Below, piece after piece: positions 32,273 through 40,804 of a DNA stretch of 64,000 nucleotides; position 1 is the stretch's first letter; each line of letters begins with the position of its first letter. The notes under the pieces are model-generated. The model was not told where the DNA came from. It did no database searches and was given only the letters and a program-made list of their open reading frames with translations. Source of the DNA: Azoarcus sp. DD4 (GTDB taxonomy: Bacteria; Pseudomonadota; Gammaproteobacteria; Burkholderiales; Rhodocyclaceae); contig NZ_CP022958.1 of the NCBI RefSeq assembly GCF_006496635.1, positions 2,480,001 through 2,544,000 on the forward strand, read 5' to 3'. The position numbers were made by a program, and so were the translations under genes.

Positions 32273-33181
32273 ATGAAGAAGTGGAACCTGATCGTGGATG
32301 TCGCCTTGTGCGAGAACTGCAACAACTGCGTGCTGGCGGCCAAGGACGAACTCGTCGATAACGCCTTTCCCGGCTACAGCGTTCCCCACGAGCGACAGGG
32401 GCGCGGCGTGGTGTGGCTAGAGCGCCGGACCCGCGGGAGCGCCCACATGGTCGATACCGCTTACCGGCCGGCAATGTGCGGCCACTGCGACGCCGGTCCT
32501 TGCCTCGCCGCGGGCGCCGATGGCGCGGTGCGCAAGCGTGAGGACGGCATCGTGCTGATCGATCCGGTGAAGGCCAGGGGAAGGCGCGACCTTGTCGACG
32601 CCTGCCCGTATGGCGCCATCGTCTGGAACGAGGCCGAGCAGGTGCCGCAGAACTGGTTTTTCGATGCGCATCTGCTCGATGCCGGTTGGACTGCGCCGCG
32701 ATGCACCGCCGTATGTCCAACCCAGGCCATCGAGGCGGTGCGTGTGAGCGACGAGGACATGGCGGCTCGCGCCGAGGCGGAACGTCTGCGCACCTGGCAC
32801 CCCGAGTGGAGCACCCGGCCGCGGCTGTACTACCGGAACCTGCATCGATTCGATCGTGCATTCGTCGGCGGCAGTCTGTTGACGAGGGAAGGGGAGGAGG
32901 TGGCGTGCGTCGCTGGTGCCCGTGTGCAGCTCCGGCACGGCGGTGAGCTTGTAAGCCGGACGATCAGCGATGCGTTCGGCGATTTCCGCTTCGACGATCT
33001 GCCGCCCGATGGGGTTACCTACCAGATCGGCATCGAATGCGACGGCTTGCTGCCCGCCGTCCTCGACGTGGAAATGGAGGATGGCAGCCGCCACCTGGGT
33101 GACATTCTGCTCGTCAAGCAGTTGGGGCCGCGGGCATCGGGAGGCAGTACGGCCACCCCTGTGGTGGAACACGCCCTGTAG
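32273..33181 (+). CDS. Molybdopterin hydroxylase iron-sulfur subunit with C-terminal Cna-B-like domain
   Basis: 302-aa electron-transfer partner of the preceding subunit. Cluster cysteines are Cys13, 16, 19 (CENCNNC), Cys69, 72, 77 (CGHCDAGPC), Cys111 (ACPYG), Cys144 and Cys148 (CTAVCPT). Compared with canonical subunits, the fourth Cys of the first motif is Ala23 and the CxxC of the last motif is Trp128-x2-Asp131, removing one cluster. Residues about 205-290 ('GARVQLRHGGELVSRTISDAFGDFRFDDLPPDGVTYQIGI') form a beta-sandwich like the third domain of transhydroxylase small subunits. GAGGAG precedes the ATG; it lies 10 bp after the large subunit. Confidence 0.88.
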   Translation: MKKWNLIVDVALCENCNNCVLAAKDELVDNAFPGYSVPHERQGRGVVWLERRTRGSAHMVDTAYRPAMCGHCDAGPCLAAGADGAVRKREDGIVLIDPVKARGRRDLVDACPYGAIVWNEAEQVPQNWFFDAHLLDAGWTAPRCTAVCPTQAIEAVRVSDEDMAARAEAERLRTWHPEWSTRPRLYYRNLHRFDRAFVGGSLLTREGEEVACVAGARVQLRHGGELVSRTISDAFGDFRFDDLPPDGVTYQIGIECDGLLPAVLDVEMEDGSRHLGDILLVKQLGPRASGGSTATPVVEHAL

Positions 33182-33253
33182 CCCGCCCGATCGGCGTACG
33201 CCAACAGGCCACAAGACGATAACGAGAGCCGCAAGGCCCGATAGGAGACAGAC

Positions 33254-34423
33254 ATGAACACCACCGAGACCTTGCGAGGCCGGGTCGCGCTTTGCATCGC
33301 CCATGTGGCTGGCATGATCGATATGGTGGCGCTGCCGGTATGGGTCGGCACCCTGATCGCCCGCTACCAATTTACCCCGCAGCAGTCCGGGGGACTGGCG
33401 ACCTTGTTCCTTGCGGGGGTGGTGGTGGCCAGCCTCGTTTGCGCACCGCGCTTCAATCGCTTTCCGGCGCGCCTGGTGGTGCCGGCAGGGTTCGGTCTGG
33501 CTGCGATCGCCTTCGTTCTTGCCACGCTATCCGTGAGATACGAAATCCTGGCCCTGGCACATGTACTGGGGGGCATCGCAACGGGCTGCAGCCTGTCGTT
33601 CACCCACGGAACGATGGGGCGGAGCCGCAATCCGCATCGCATGTTCGCTGCGGCTCAATTCTCGCTCGGTGTCTTTTCCATCGCATTTCTTGGCGCAATG
33701 CCGCTCGTGGTGGAGCGATGGGGTGGGCAGGCGCTGTTCATGGTCTTTGGCGCGGTGATGGCGATAGCCGCCGTCGCTACCGCGCTGTTTTTTCCACGGC
33801 CGGAGATGGTGTTCGCCGGGGAAACGCCGCAGCTTCAGTCGCGGGGACGGATACCAGCCGGGGTTTGGGCCGGTATCGTCGGCGTCAGCTTGATGGCGAC
33901 CGTCCAGTCCATGGTGTTCAGCTTCGTGGAGCGGGTGGGCGTTGACCGTGGTTTCACGGTCGAGCAGGTTGCCTCGGTCCTCGTCGCGGTCGGTTTGGTG
34001 ACGCTGTTTCCGGCGGTGCTGGCAGCCGTGTTGCAGCACCGCTGGCCCGCCCGTCGAGTGATGATGGGAGGGCCTGTCGCGCAGGCTGTACTGGCGCTGA
34101 CCATTTTCAACGCAGGCGCGTTTCTCCCTTACGCGGTGGCGACCAGTCTTTTCCCCTTTGTCATGATCTTTACCCACACCTTCGCTTTCGGCTATTTCGC
34201 CCATGCCGATCCGACCGGCAGGGCGGTGGCGGCGACGCCGGCAATGAACATGATCGGGTCGGGCATTGGTCCCTTCATAGGGGGCACCCTGGTACAACAC
34301 TCGGGTTATCCCGCGCTGAGTCATGCTGCAGCTCTACTGGCCGCCCTGGCGGTCCTTGCCTTCGCGCTCACCGCGTGGCGTTCGGAAAACGGCTTGCACC
34401 AGGCGGCAGTTACTCAAGATTGA
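33254..34423 (+). CDS. MFS transporter
   Basis: 389-aa inner-membrane protein with about 12 hydrophobic segments and the major-facilitator layout (two six-TM halves joined by a hydrophilic loop near residues 185-205). The cytoplasmic A-motif-like loop after TM2 is degenerate (RFNRFPARLV). TAGGAGACAGAC precedes the ATG. It is the last gene of the train, 72 bp after the iron-sulfur subunit, and may import the aromatic substrate or export an intermediate. No specific substrate family is evident. Confidence 0.85.
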   Translation: MNTTETLRGRVALCIAHVAGMIDMVALPVWVGTLIARYQFTPQQSGGLATLFLAGVVVASLVCAPRFNRFPARLVVPAGFGLAAIAFVLATLSVRYEILALAHVLGGIATGCSLSFTHGTMGRSRNPHRMFAAAQFSLGVFSIAFLGAMPLVVERWGGQALFMVFGAVMAIAAVATALFFPRPEMVFAGETPQLQSRGRIPAGVWAGIVGVSLMATVQSMVFSFVERVGVDRGFTVEQVASVLVAVGLVTLFPAVLAAVLQHRWPARRVMMGGPVAQAVLALTIFNAGAFLPYAVATSLFPFVMIFTHTFAFGYFAHADPTGRAVAATPAMNMIGSGIGPFIGGTLVQHSGYPALSHAAALLAALAVLAFALTAWRSENGLHQAAVTQD

Positions 34424-34579
34424 ACGGCGCGATCGCAGCCCTGCCAATCAGGCGGCATCGTGGTTCGAGGGCCCATCGAGACCTACGACCGCGCTCTGGT
34501 CAGAACCTGCCAGCATGCCTCGCCGCTGGCGTCGTGCCACGGCGTCAATCGCAACACTTCCGAGCGTCAATCCCTCCAA

Positions 34580-36223
34580 ATGCTAGACCGCTACTCAATC
34601 GGGACCAAACTCCTGATCACTCCGCTCGTCGTCGCGGCACTGCTCGCCCTGGTCGCCGTGGCAGCGCATCGTGGCATGCAAGAGCAGCAATCCGCCTTGA
34701 AATCGATCTATGAAGTGCGTCTGCTGCGTCTATTGGCGACCATGGAGGGACTCAACCGGGTACGGTCGCTCAATGAAGACGTTGCCTTGATGCTGTCTGA
34801 CTTTCGCGCAGCGCGAGGGGATGCCGGTGCGCCTGGACTGCTGGACGAACAGCTACAACCGATTCTCAGTGAGTTGGCTGAAGGGATTGCCGCCGTCGAG
34901 ACGGCATCGCGGGACGAAGGGCTGACGGCGGAAGAGTCTGCGGCATACGCCGAAGTGTTCGAGGCGCTCTCCGCTTACCGGCGAGAGCTATCCCAGATGC
35001 TCGCATCCATCGATGCTGTCCGAGGCCTGGATGAGACGCGATCGTCCATGTTGTGGTCCTGGTTCAGCGGCTTCGTGGCTGCGGCGACCAAGCTCGGTGA
35101 CATTCAGAAGCGTCTCGGGCGCGAGGAGTATGACCATGCTCGGGAATTCGGGACTACAGCGACTGCTGTTCTGGTCGCATTGGCGATGCTTGCGCTGCTT
35201 GTTGCGGTAGGTAGCGGACTGCTGATTCGCCGGTCGATCGTCGGCGCGGTCAACCGGATCAGGGACACTGCACTTCAGTTGAAGGCCGGTGACCTTACCT
35301 GCCGGGCAGCGATAAGCGGGCGTGATGAGGTTGCCCAAAGTGCTGCCGCATTCAATCAAGTCGCGGATACTTTCCAGCATCTTGTACAAGACGTTCAGCA
35401 AGGCGCCAAAACGCTGGGACAGGCGGCACGGCGGCTGCTGGGAGACGCTCGACAAGCTGAACGCAGTGCCGAGGAACAGAGCCGGGTGACTGGGTCGGTG
35501 GCCGCGACAATGGAGATATTGAGTGCGAGCATCTTCGACCTGGCTGAGGGTTCCGAGCGTTTGCGGCAGTCGTCCGCCCAAGCCTTGGACGACGCCCGGC
35601 AGGGAGCCGGTGCATTAGCTTCAATGCGCATGCAGGTGGACAGCGTAAGTATGGCGTTCGACGAGATTCGTTCGTCGGTCGAGGATTTCGTTACCCGGTC
35701 TGCGGCCATTGCAGACCTGACCAATCAATTAAAGGAGATCGCCGGGCAAACCAATTTGCTTGCGCTCAATGCTGCCATTGAGGCGGCTCGGGCCGGAGAG
35801 CAGGGGCGGGGGTTTGCTGTCGTGGCGGACGAAGTACGCAAACTGGCCGAACAATCCAACCGAGCCGCCGGGGACATCGAAGCGCTGGCCGCGGCGCTGG
35901 GCGGTCGCTCGGCGGCAGTGGGGTTGTCGCTAGATACCGGGAATGATTCGTTGAGCGGATCGCTCGTCCAACTCGCTACGCTTGAAAACACCGTGCGGAC
36001 GTCAGTCGCCGCAGTCGAGGCAAGTGTGCGTGAATTCGAGCGGGTTGCGGACGTGGTCGCCGAACAGCGCCGTAGTGGCGTAACAATCGCCGCAGATGTC
36101 GACACGATTGCCCGCATGGCCGATGACAACCGCGGCACAGTGGTGGCCGCTGCCAATTCGGCGAACGAATTGGATCGACTGGCTTCGACTCTAGCGGGAT
36201 CGATTGAGAGCCTGCGGGTTTGA
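34580..36223 (+). CDS. Methyl-accepting chemotaxis protein with four-helix-bundle sensor
   Basis: 547-aa chemoreceptor from the ATG at 34580, where MLDRYSIGTKLLITPL begins the typical N-terminus; the open frame back to 34460 has no hydrophobic start. TM1 is about residues 9-30, then a four-helix-bundle periplasmic region to about residue 188, TM2 about 190-212, HAMP, and the signalling core 'IAGQTNLLALNAAIEAARAGEQGRGFAVVADEVRKLAEQS' near residues 390-430. It follows the MFS gene by 156 bp on the same strand, so it may detect the locus substrate, although a separate promoter is possible. It lacks a CheR-tether pentapeptide. Confidence 0.9.
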   Translation: MLDRYSIGTKLLITPLVVAALLALVAVAAHRGMQEQQSALKSIYEVRLLRLLATMEGLNRVRSLNEDVALMLSDFRAARGDAGAPGLLDEQLQPILSELAEGIAAVETASRDEGLTAEESAAYAEVFEALSAYRRELSQMLASIDAVRGLDETRSSMLWSWFSGFVAAATKLGDIQKRLGREEYDHAREFGTTATAVLVALAMLALLVAVGSGLLIRRSIVGAVNRIRDTALQLKAGDLTCRAAISGRDEVAQSAAAFNQVADTFQHLVQDVQQGAKTLGQAARRLLGDARQAERSAEEQSRVTGSVAATMEILSASIFDLAEGSERLRQSSAQALDDARQGAGALASMRMQVDSVSMAFDEIRSSVEDFVTRSAAIADLTNQLKEIAGQTNLLALNAAIEAARAGEQGRGFAVVADEVRKLAEQSNRAAGDIEALAAALGGRSAAVGLSLDTGNDSLSGSLVQLATLENTVRTSVAAVEASVREFERVADVVAEQRRSGVTIAADVDTIARMADDNRGTVVAAANSANELDRLASTLAGSIESLRV

Positions 36224-36471
36224 GCGTGTATGTGCAGCTAGCCAGGTAGCCGGGATCAGCGTTGATTGATACAGCGTGAAAGTGACGCTGTTGCGTATCA
36301 CCTGTCGCCTGAGCGTGAGCGCCCGGCGATCACCGTCTTTCCGCACTGGCTGAAGTTGCCCAAAGTGGCGCCCACCAAATGGGCGGTGCGGCCCACATCG
36401 ACCACGACCGGCACGCCAGGGCTGCCCGAATCATCCCATCGACTTCAAAGGGACGGCGGGGGAAGTATTGT

Positions 36472-36556
36472 TGGTGCCCGGAACGGGACTCGAACCCGTA
36501 AGGCTTGCGCCGGCGGATTTTAAGTCCGCTGTGTCTACCGATTTCACCACCCGGGC
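36472..36556 (-). tRNA. tRNA-Leu (anticodon UAA)
   Basis: 85-nt gene on the minus strand including the encoded CCA. The acceptor stem GCCCGGG pairs with TCCGGGC (one G-U), the anticodon loop CTTAAAA gives UAA, a long variable arm is present as expected for Leu, and the T arm reads ACGGGTTCGAGTCCCGT. No integrase or repeated 3' end is seen nearby, so there is no sign of an integrated element at this gene. Confidence 0.96.
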
Positions 36557-36823
36557 CCGGGGGCCGCGAATTGTACCCCGGGGATCGGTAGCCCACTACG
36601 GCTGATGTCGATGTCGATGTTGGTGGCCGATCGGCCCGAGGTGCGCTGCGCCGTGATCTGGTGCTTGGTCGATCGCCGGACGCGCCATTATCATCAATGC
36701 CGTTTGAGTTGAGGCTGTCGTCTGATACGGGACGGCCGTATTCCGGGACGGTCGGGCGTGGCTTGGGCACATCATGGTGCGGGGTCGTGACCGTCTCAGC
36801 CAGCCAAGGACAGATACCCCGCA

Positions 36824-39673
36824 ATGATCCGGATGACTCCGAAGTGCTCGCCACACGGCGACCATGCCGCCTTTCCCAAAAAAAACGCTCGTTCCGGCCC
36901 GCCGTCCCTGACGATCATCGCCGGCGTCCTGCTGATGCTGGGGGCAGTGGAGTCGAGGGCGGTCGACTTTTACGGCGACGAGGTTGCTACTGGCAGCATC
37001 TCCGACGATTCGGTCAGCTTTCATGATCGGAGCAGTGCCGGGAGTGCCTCGATCACGCTTTCACCGTACATGTTCAGTGGCAGTTTCTTCGATTCGAGCA
37101 CCGCAGCCAACGCGTCCATCATCGTGGATGGCGGTGCCGGTCTTTACTTCGAAGGGAATAGCACCGCGGCAGCTTCGAGCATTTCCGTGCGGGGAGAGGG
37201 TTACCTGGAGTTCAACGGTCAGGCCAGCGCGGGGGCGGCCAATATTTCGGTCGACGACAGCAGCTACCTGTACTTCCTCGATAACAGTACGCCGGATGGC
37301 GCCCGGCTGACCGTTGATGGCCGGGCGGTGCTGTACGAGACATTTGGGCCCAATGGCGATGGCGTCATCACGGTCGGTTCGCTGGCGGGGTCGGGCGAAG
37401 TCGAGATCGGCGGCGACATCGAGCAGGGCAATATCGTGCTGAGGGTGGGCGGCAACGGAGATTCGACGAGCTTCTCCGGCGCGATTTACGGTGGAGCGGG
37501 TTCGACGCTGGTGAAGACGGGAGGCGGCGTCTTCACGCTCGACAGCACGGCAAGCCTGGGTTCTTTCGATAGCGCGATTGCCGTCGAGCAGGGTTTGATC
37601 AACTTTGCCAGCAGCGATGGGCTAGGCACGGGTCGCATCACCTTGAACGGCGGCGGCCTGCAGTGGGCGTCGGGCAACACTGACGACATCTCCTTCCGTC
37701 TTCAGCCGCTGGGGTCGGGCGGCGGCGTGTTCGACACCAACGGCAACGACATCCTGCTGCAGGGGGAGATTACCGGCAGCGGAGCGCTGACCAAGACGGG
37801 CGAGGGCCTGTTGCTGTTGCTCCCGGGCTCCGGCACGAGCAGTTATACCGGCGGCACCGTTGTGGAGGCAGGAACGCTGGCGGGCTGGTTGCCGGCGGAC
37901 ACGGCCTATACGGTGAATGGCGGCACGCTCGACCTGAGCGAGGGCGGCCTCGCGATGTCTTCGCTGTCGGGTAGCGGCGGCTCGATTGCGCTCGGCGCTT
38001 CCACTCTGACGGTGAACCAGGCCGGCGATAGCACGTATGCAGGCCAGATCAGCGGGAGCGGCGGCCTGGTCAAGTCGGGCGCAGGGCGCCTCAATCTCAC
38101 GGGCAGCAACAGCTATACCGGCACGACCGACATCAGTGGTGGTGTGCTGGCGATCAATGGCAGCCTGAACACCGCTTCGGTGGTCAGTGTCCACGATGGT
38201 GGCACGCTTGGCGGCAATGGTACGGTCGGCACGGTCGTGGTCTATAGCGGAGGCACGGTTGCGCCGGGCAATTCGATCGGTACGCTCTACGTCAATGGCG
38301 ACCTGATCTTCACGCCGGGGGCGGTGTATTCCGTCGAGACCGACGCCGCTGGAAACGCCGACCGGTTGGTGGTCAGCGGCATGGTCAGCCTCGATGGCAC
38401 GCTTCAGGTGCTGGCCGGCAGTGGTACCTATGCTCCGGCGACGAACTATTCCATCATCAGCACCACGAGCGGCTCGCCGATTAGCGGCAGCTTTGCCAGC
38501 GTTACTTCGAATCTCGCCTTTCTCGATCCCAGTCTTACCTATACCGCAAGCGGCGTCACGCTGACGGTGACGCGCAATGATATTTCCTTCGTCAGTCAGG
38601 CGCTTACGCCCAACCAGATCGCCTTCGCCAGCAGTCTGGCTACGCTCGGTTCGAACAATCCGGTTTATCGGACCATCATCAACCTGAGCAGTGAACAGGC
38701 CGCCAACATGTATTCGCAGCTGTCCGGCGATGCCCACGCGAGCATGAGTGCGACGCTGGTCTACAGCGACATCGATGTGATGAATGCGCCCCTGCAGAAC
38801 CTGCGCAGCAACCTGGACTCACCGGCCTCGGCCTTGCCGATGTGGGCGCAGGCGAGCAGTGGCAGTCAGCGTATGGACGATGACGGCAACGCGGGTGCGA
38901 CCACCCAGGATTTCAACGGCGCCCTGATCGGCGGTGACCTGCCCGCCTTCGGCGACTGGCGCCTGGGGGCGGCGGTCGGCTACGACATCGCCCAGTTGAG
39001 CGTGGGCTCGCGGGAAACGAAGGGCGACACCCGGACGGGGCGTTACGCCCTGTATGGGGGCAGGGCTTTCGAACTCGGTGACGACAACTCGCTGCGCGTG
39101 TTCGGCGGGCTAGCCTATAGCCTGCACCGGCTCGAGAGTACGCGCGACGTGATCCTGATCGATGGCCCCGAGCGCCTCACGCGCAGTTATGACGTCGCCA
39201 CCACGCAGGTGTTCGGCGAGGTCGCCTACCGTTTCGGCCTGGGCGAGGACGCCCACGTCGAGCCTTTCGTCGGGCTGATGAAGGTGGATCAACGCGCCGA
39301 CGCTTTCCAGGAGGAGGGCGGCAGTGCCGCTCTGGCGGGGGACAGCCAGCACAACAGTCTGGTGATCAGTTCGTTCGGCGCCCGGGGCCAGCACATGTGG
39401 AAGCCCGCCGGCCTGGAACTGTTGCTGAAGGGTTCGGTGACCTGGCGCCACCTCGACGGTGACGTGCAACCCGAATTGGGCTTGCGCCTGTCGGGCGGCG
39501 AGCGCTACACGGTGCTTGGGACGGAACTGCCGCGCGACAGCCTGATGATGACGCTCAATGCCAACTATGACGTCGCGGCTGGGGTGGTGCTCAACGTCGG
39601 GGTCAATGCGATGACCAGCGACAGCGGCAATGCCGCTGCGCTGGTGGCCAATCTGCGCTGGAAGATGCAGTAA
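36824..39673 (+). CDS. Autotransporter with C-terminal beta-barrel
   Basis: 949-aa type V secretion protein. A long basic N-terminus is followed by a hydrophobic signal core (about residues 28-42, LTIIAGVLLMLGAVESRA). The passenger (about 45-660) is Gly/Ser/Thr-rich with PATR-like beta-helix repeats such as 'GSGGLVKSGAGRLNLTGSNSYTGTTDISGGVLAINGSL' and 'GGTLGGNGTVGTVVVYSGGTVAPGNSIG'. The barrel (about 670-949) has 'ALPMWAQASSGSQRMDDDGNA' and alternating strands. It ends RWKMQ rather than in the usual aromatic residue. No protease triad is evident, so it is probably a surface adhesin or structural protein. ATGs at 36824 and 36833 are both possible starts. Confidence 0.88.
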   Translation: MIRMTPKCSPHGDHAAFPKKNARSGPPSLTIIAGVLLMLGAVESRAVDFYGDEVATGSISDDSVSFHDRSSAGSASITLSPYMFSGSFFDSSTAANASIIVDGGAGLYFEGNSTAAASSISVRGEGYLEFNGQASAGAANISVDDSSYLYFLDNSTPDGARLTVDGRAVLYETFGPNGDGVITVGSLAGSGEVEIGGDIEQGNIVLRVGGNGDSTSFSGAIYGGAGSTLVKTGGGVFTLDSTASLGSFDSAIAVEQGLINFASSDGLGTGRITLNGGGLQWASGNTDDISFRLQPLGSGGGVFDTNGNDILLQGEITGSGALTKTGEGLLLLLPGSGTSSYTGGTVVEAGTLAGWLPADTAYTVNGGTLDLSEGGLAMSSLSGSGGSIALGASTLTVNQAGDSTYAGQISGSGGLVKSGAGRLNLTGSNSYTGTTDISGGVLAINGSLNTASVVSVHDGGTLGGNGTVGTVVVYSGGTVAPGNSIGTLYVNGDLIFTPGAVYSVETDAAGNADRLVVSGMVSLDGTLQVLAGSGTYAPATNYSIISTTSGSPISGSFASVTSNLAFLDPSLTYTASGVTLTVTRNDISFVSQALTPNQIAFASSLATLGSNNPVYRTIINLSSEQAANMYSQLSGDAHASMSATLVYSDIDVMNAPLQNLRSNLDSPASALPMWAQASSGSQRMDDDGNAGATTQDFNGALIGGDLPAFGDWRLGAAVGYDIAQLSVGSRETKGDTRTGRYALYGGRAFELGDDNSLRVFGGLAYSLHRLESTRDVILIDGPERLTRSYDVATTQVFGEVAYRFGLGEDAHVEPFVGLMKVDQRADAFQEEGGSAALAGDSQHNSLVISSFGARGQHMWKPAGLELLLKGSVTWRHLDGDVQPELGLRLSGGERYTVLGTELPRDSLMMTLNANYDVAAGVVLNVGVNAMTSDSGNAAALVANLRWKMQ

Positions 39674-39678
39674 GCCGT

Positions 39679-39697
39679 GCGGCGGTGGGGCCGCCGC
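39679..39697. terminator. Hairpin between convergent autotransporter and minE genes
   Basis: GCGGCGG, loop TGGGG, CCGCCGC: a perfect 7-bp GC stem filling the 24-bp gap between the two convergent stop codons. It has no T-tract in either direction, so termination efficiency is uncertain. Confidence 0.45.
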
Positions 39698-39958
39698 TTA
39701 GCGACCGTGCTCGGGCAGGACGATGTTGACTTCGAGCACCTCGAAGTTGTCCTGCTTGTCGAGCTGAACCTTGATGGCGTCCGGATCCACATTGACGTAC
39801 TTCGAGATGACCTCGATGAGGTCCTTCTGAAGTGCCGGCAGGAAGTCGGCCGTGCCGGCGCCGCCACTGCGCTCGTGTGCGATCAGCAGCGACAGCCGGT
39901 TCTTGGCGATCTCCGCGGTTTTCTTCTTTTCGCCGAAAAGGCGGGCGAGCAGAGACAT
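39698..39958 (-). CDS. minE: Cell division topological specificity factor MinE
   Basis: 86-aa MinE. The N-terminal membrane-targeting/MinCD-antagonist segment is 'MSLLARLFGEKKKTAEIAKNRLSLLIAHERSG', and the C-terminal dimerisation domain holds 'LQKDLIEVISKYVNVDPDAIKVQLDKQDNFEVLEVNIVLP'. It stimulates MinD ATPase to drive pole-to-pole oscillation. It lies 1 bp from minD in the order minC-minD-minE. Confidence 0.97.
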   Translation of the reverse strand: MSLLARLFGEKKKTAEIAKNRLSLLIAHERSGGAGTADFLPALQKDLIEVISKYVNVDPDAIKVQLDKQDNFEVLEVNIVLPEHGR

Positions 39959-39959
39959 A

Positions 39960-40772
39960 TCACTTGCCTCCGAACAGACGCTTGATCAGGCCGGGCTTTT
40001 CGTAATTGACGAAACGCAATTCGCGATCTTCGCCCAGGAAACGGCCGACGACGTCGGTGTAGGCCTCGGCCACGTCGCTGCCCTTGAGGTGGATGGCGGG
40101 CGTACCCTGGTTGGAAGCCTGCAGCACCGATTCGGACTCCGGGATCACGCCGATCAACGGCACGCGCAGCAGTTCCTGAACGTCCTTGTACGACAGCATT
40201 TCGCCGTCCTCGACGCGCTTGGGCGAGTAGCGCGTGACCAGCAGATGCTCCTTGACCGGCTCGCCGCCGTCACGGGCGCGCCTGGACTTCGACTGCAGGA
40301 TACCCAGGATGCGGTCGGAATCTCGCACCGACGAGACTTCCGGGTTGGTGGTGACGATGGCCTCGTCGGCGAAGGTCAGCGCCATCACCGCGCCGCGCTC
40401 GATGCCGGCGGGGGAGTCGCACACCACGTAGTCGAAGGCCATGTGCTCGAGCTCCTTCAGCACCGCCTCGACGCCGGCTTCCGTCAACGCGTCCTTGTCG
40501 CGGGTCTGCGAGGCCGGGAGGATGAAGAGGTTGTCGCAGTGCTTGTCCTTGATCAACGCCTGGTTGAGCTTGGCTTCGCCATTGATGACATTGACCAGGT
40601 CGTACACCACGCGGCGTTCGCAGCCCATGATGAGGTCGAGGTTGCGCAGGCCGACGTCGAAGTCGATCACCGCGGTCTTGAAGCCGCGCAGGGCGAGTCC
40701 CGAAGCGAAGGCTGCGCTGGTGGTGGTTTTGCCTACGCCGCCCTTGCCGGACGTTACGACGATGACTCTCAC
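39960..40772 (-). CDS. minD: Septum site-determining ATPase MinD
   Basis: 270-aa membrane-associated ATPase. It starts with GTG at 40772 (AAGGGGAAACC upstream). The deviant Walker A 'GKGGVGKTTTSA' lies at residues 10-21, the switch region 'DFDVGLRNLDLIMGCERR' at about 38-55, 'VVCDSPAGIE' near 120, and the C-terminal amphipathic membrane-targeting helix 'YEKPGLIKRLFGGK' is present. It recruits MinC to the membrane to block polar Z rings. Confidence 0.97.
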   Translation of the reverse strand: MRVIVVTSGKGGVGKTTTSAAFASGLALRGFKTAVIDFDVGLRNLDLIMGCERRVVYDLVNVINGEAKLNQALIKDKHCDNLFILPASQTRDKDALTEAGVEAVLKELEHMAFDYVVCDSPAGIERGAVMALTFADEAIVTTNPEVSSVRDSDRILGILQSKSRRARDGGEPVKEHLLVTRYSPKRVEDGEMLSYKDVQELLRVPLIGVIPESESVLQASNQGTPAIHLKGSDVAEAYTDVVGRFLGEDRELRFVNYEKPGLIKRLFGGK

Positions 40773-40804
40773 GGTTTCCCCTTGTGCAAATTGTGTGTGC
40801 CGCG

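Noticed and set aside
29188..32343. 1051-codon minus-strand open frame opposite the molybdoenzyme large subunit
   Set aside because: Antisense shadow; the plus strand shows conserved catalytic residues throughout.
36224..36471. Possible gene remnant on the minus strand downstream of tRNA-Leu (a frame of about 45 codons with PVVVDVGRTAHLVGATLG)
   Set aside because: Too short, no ribosome site and no family I can name; no integrase or direct repeat to suggest an integrated element at the tRNA.
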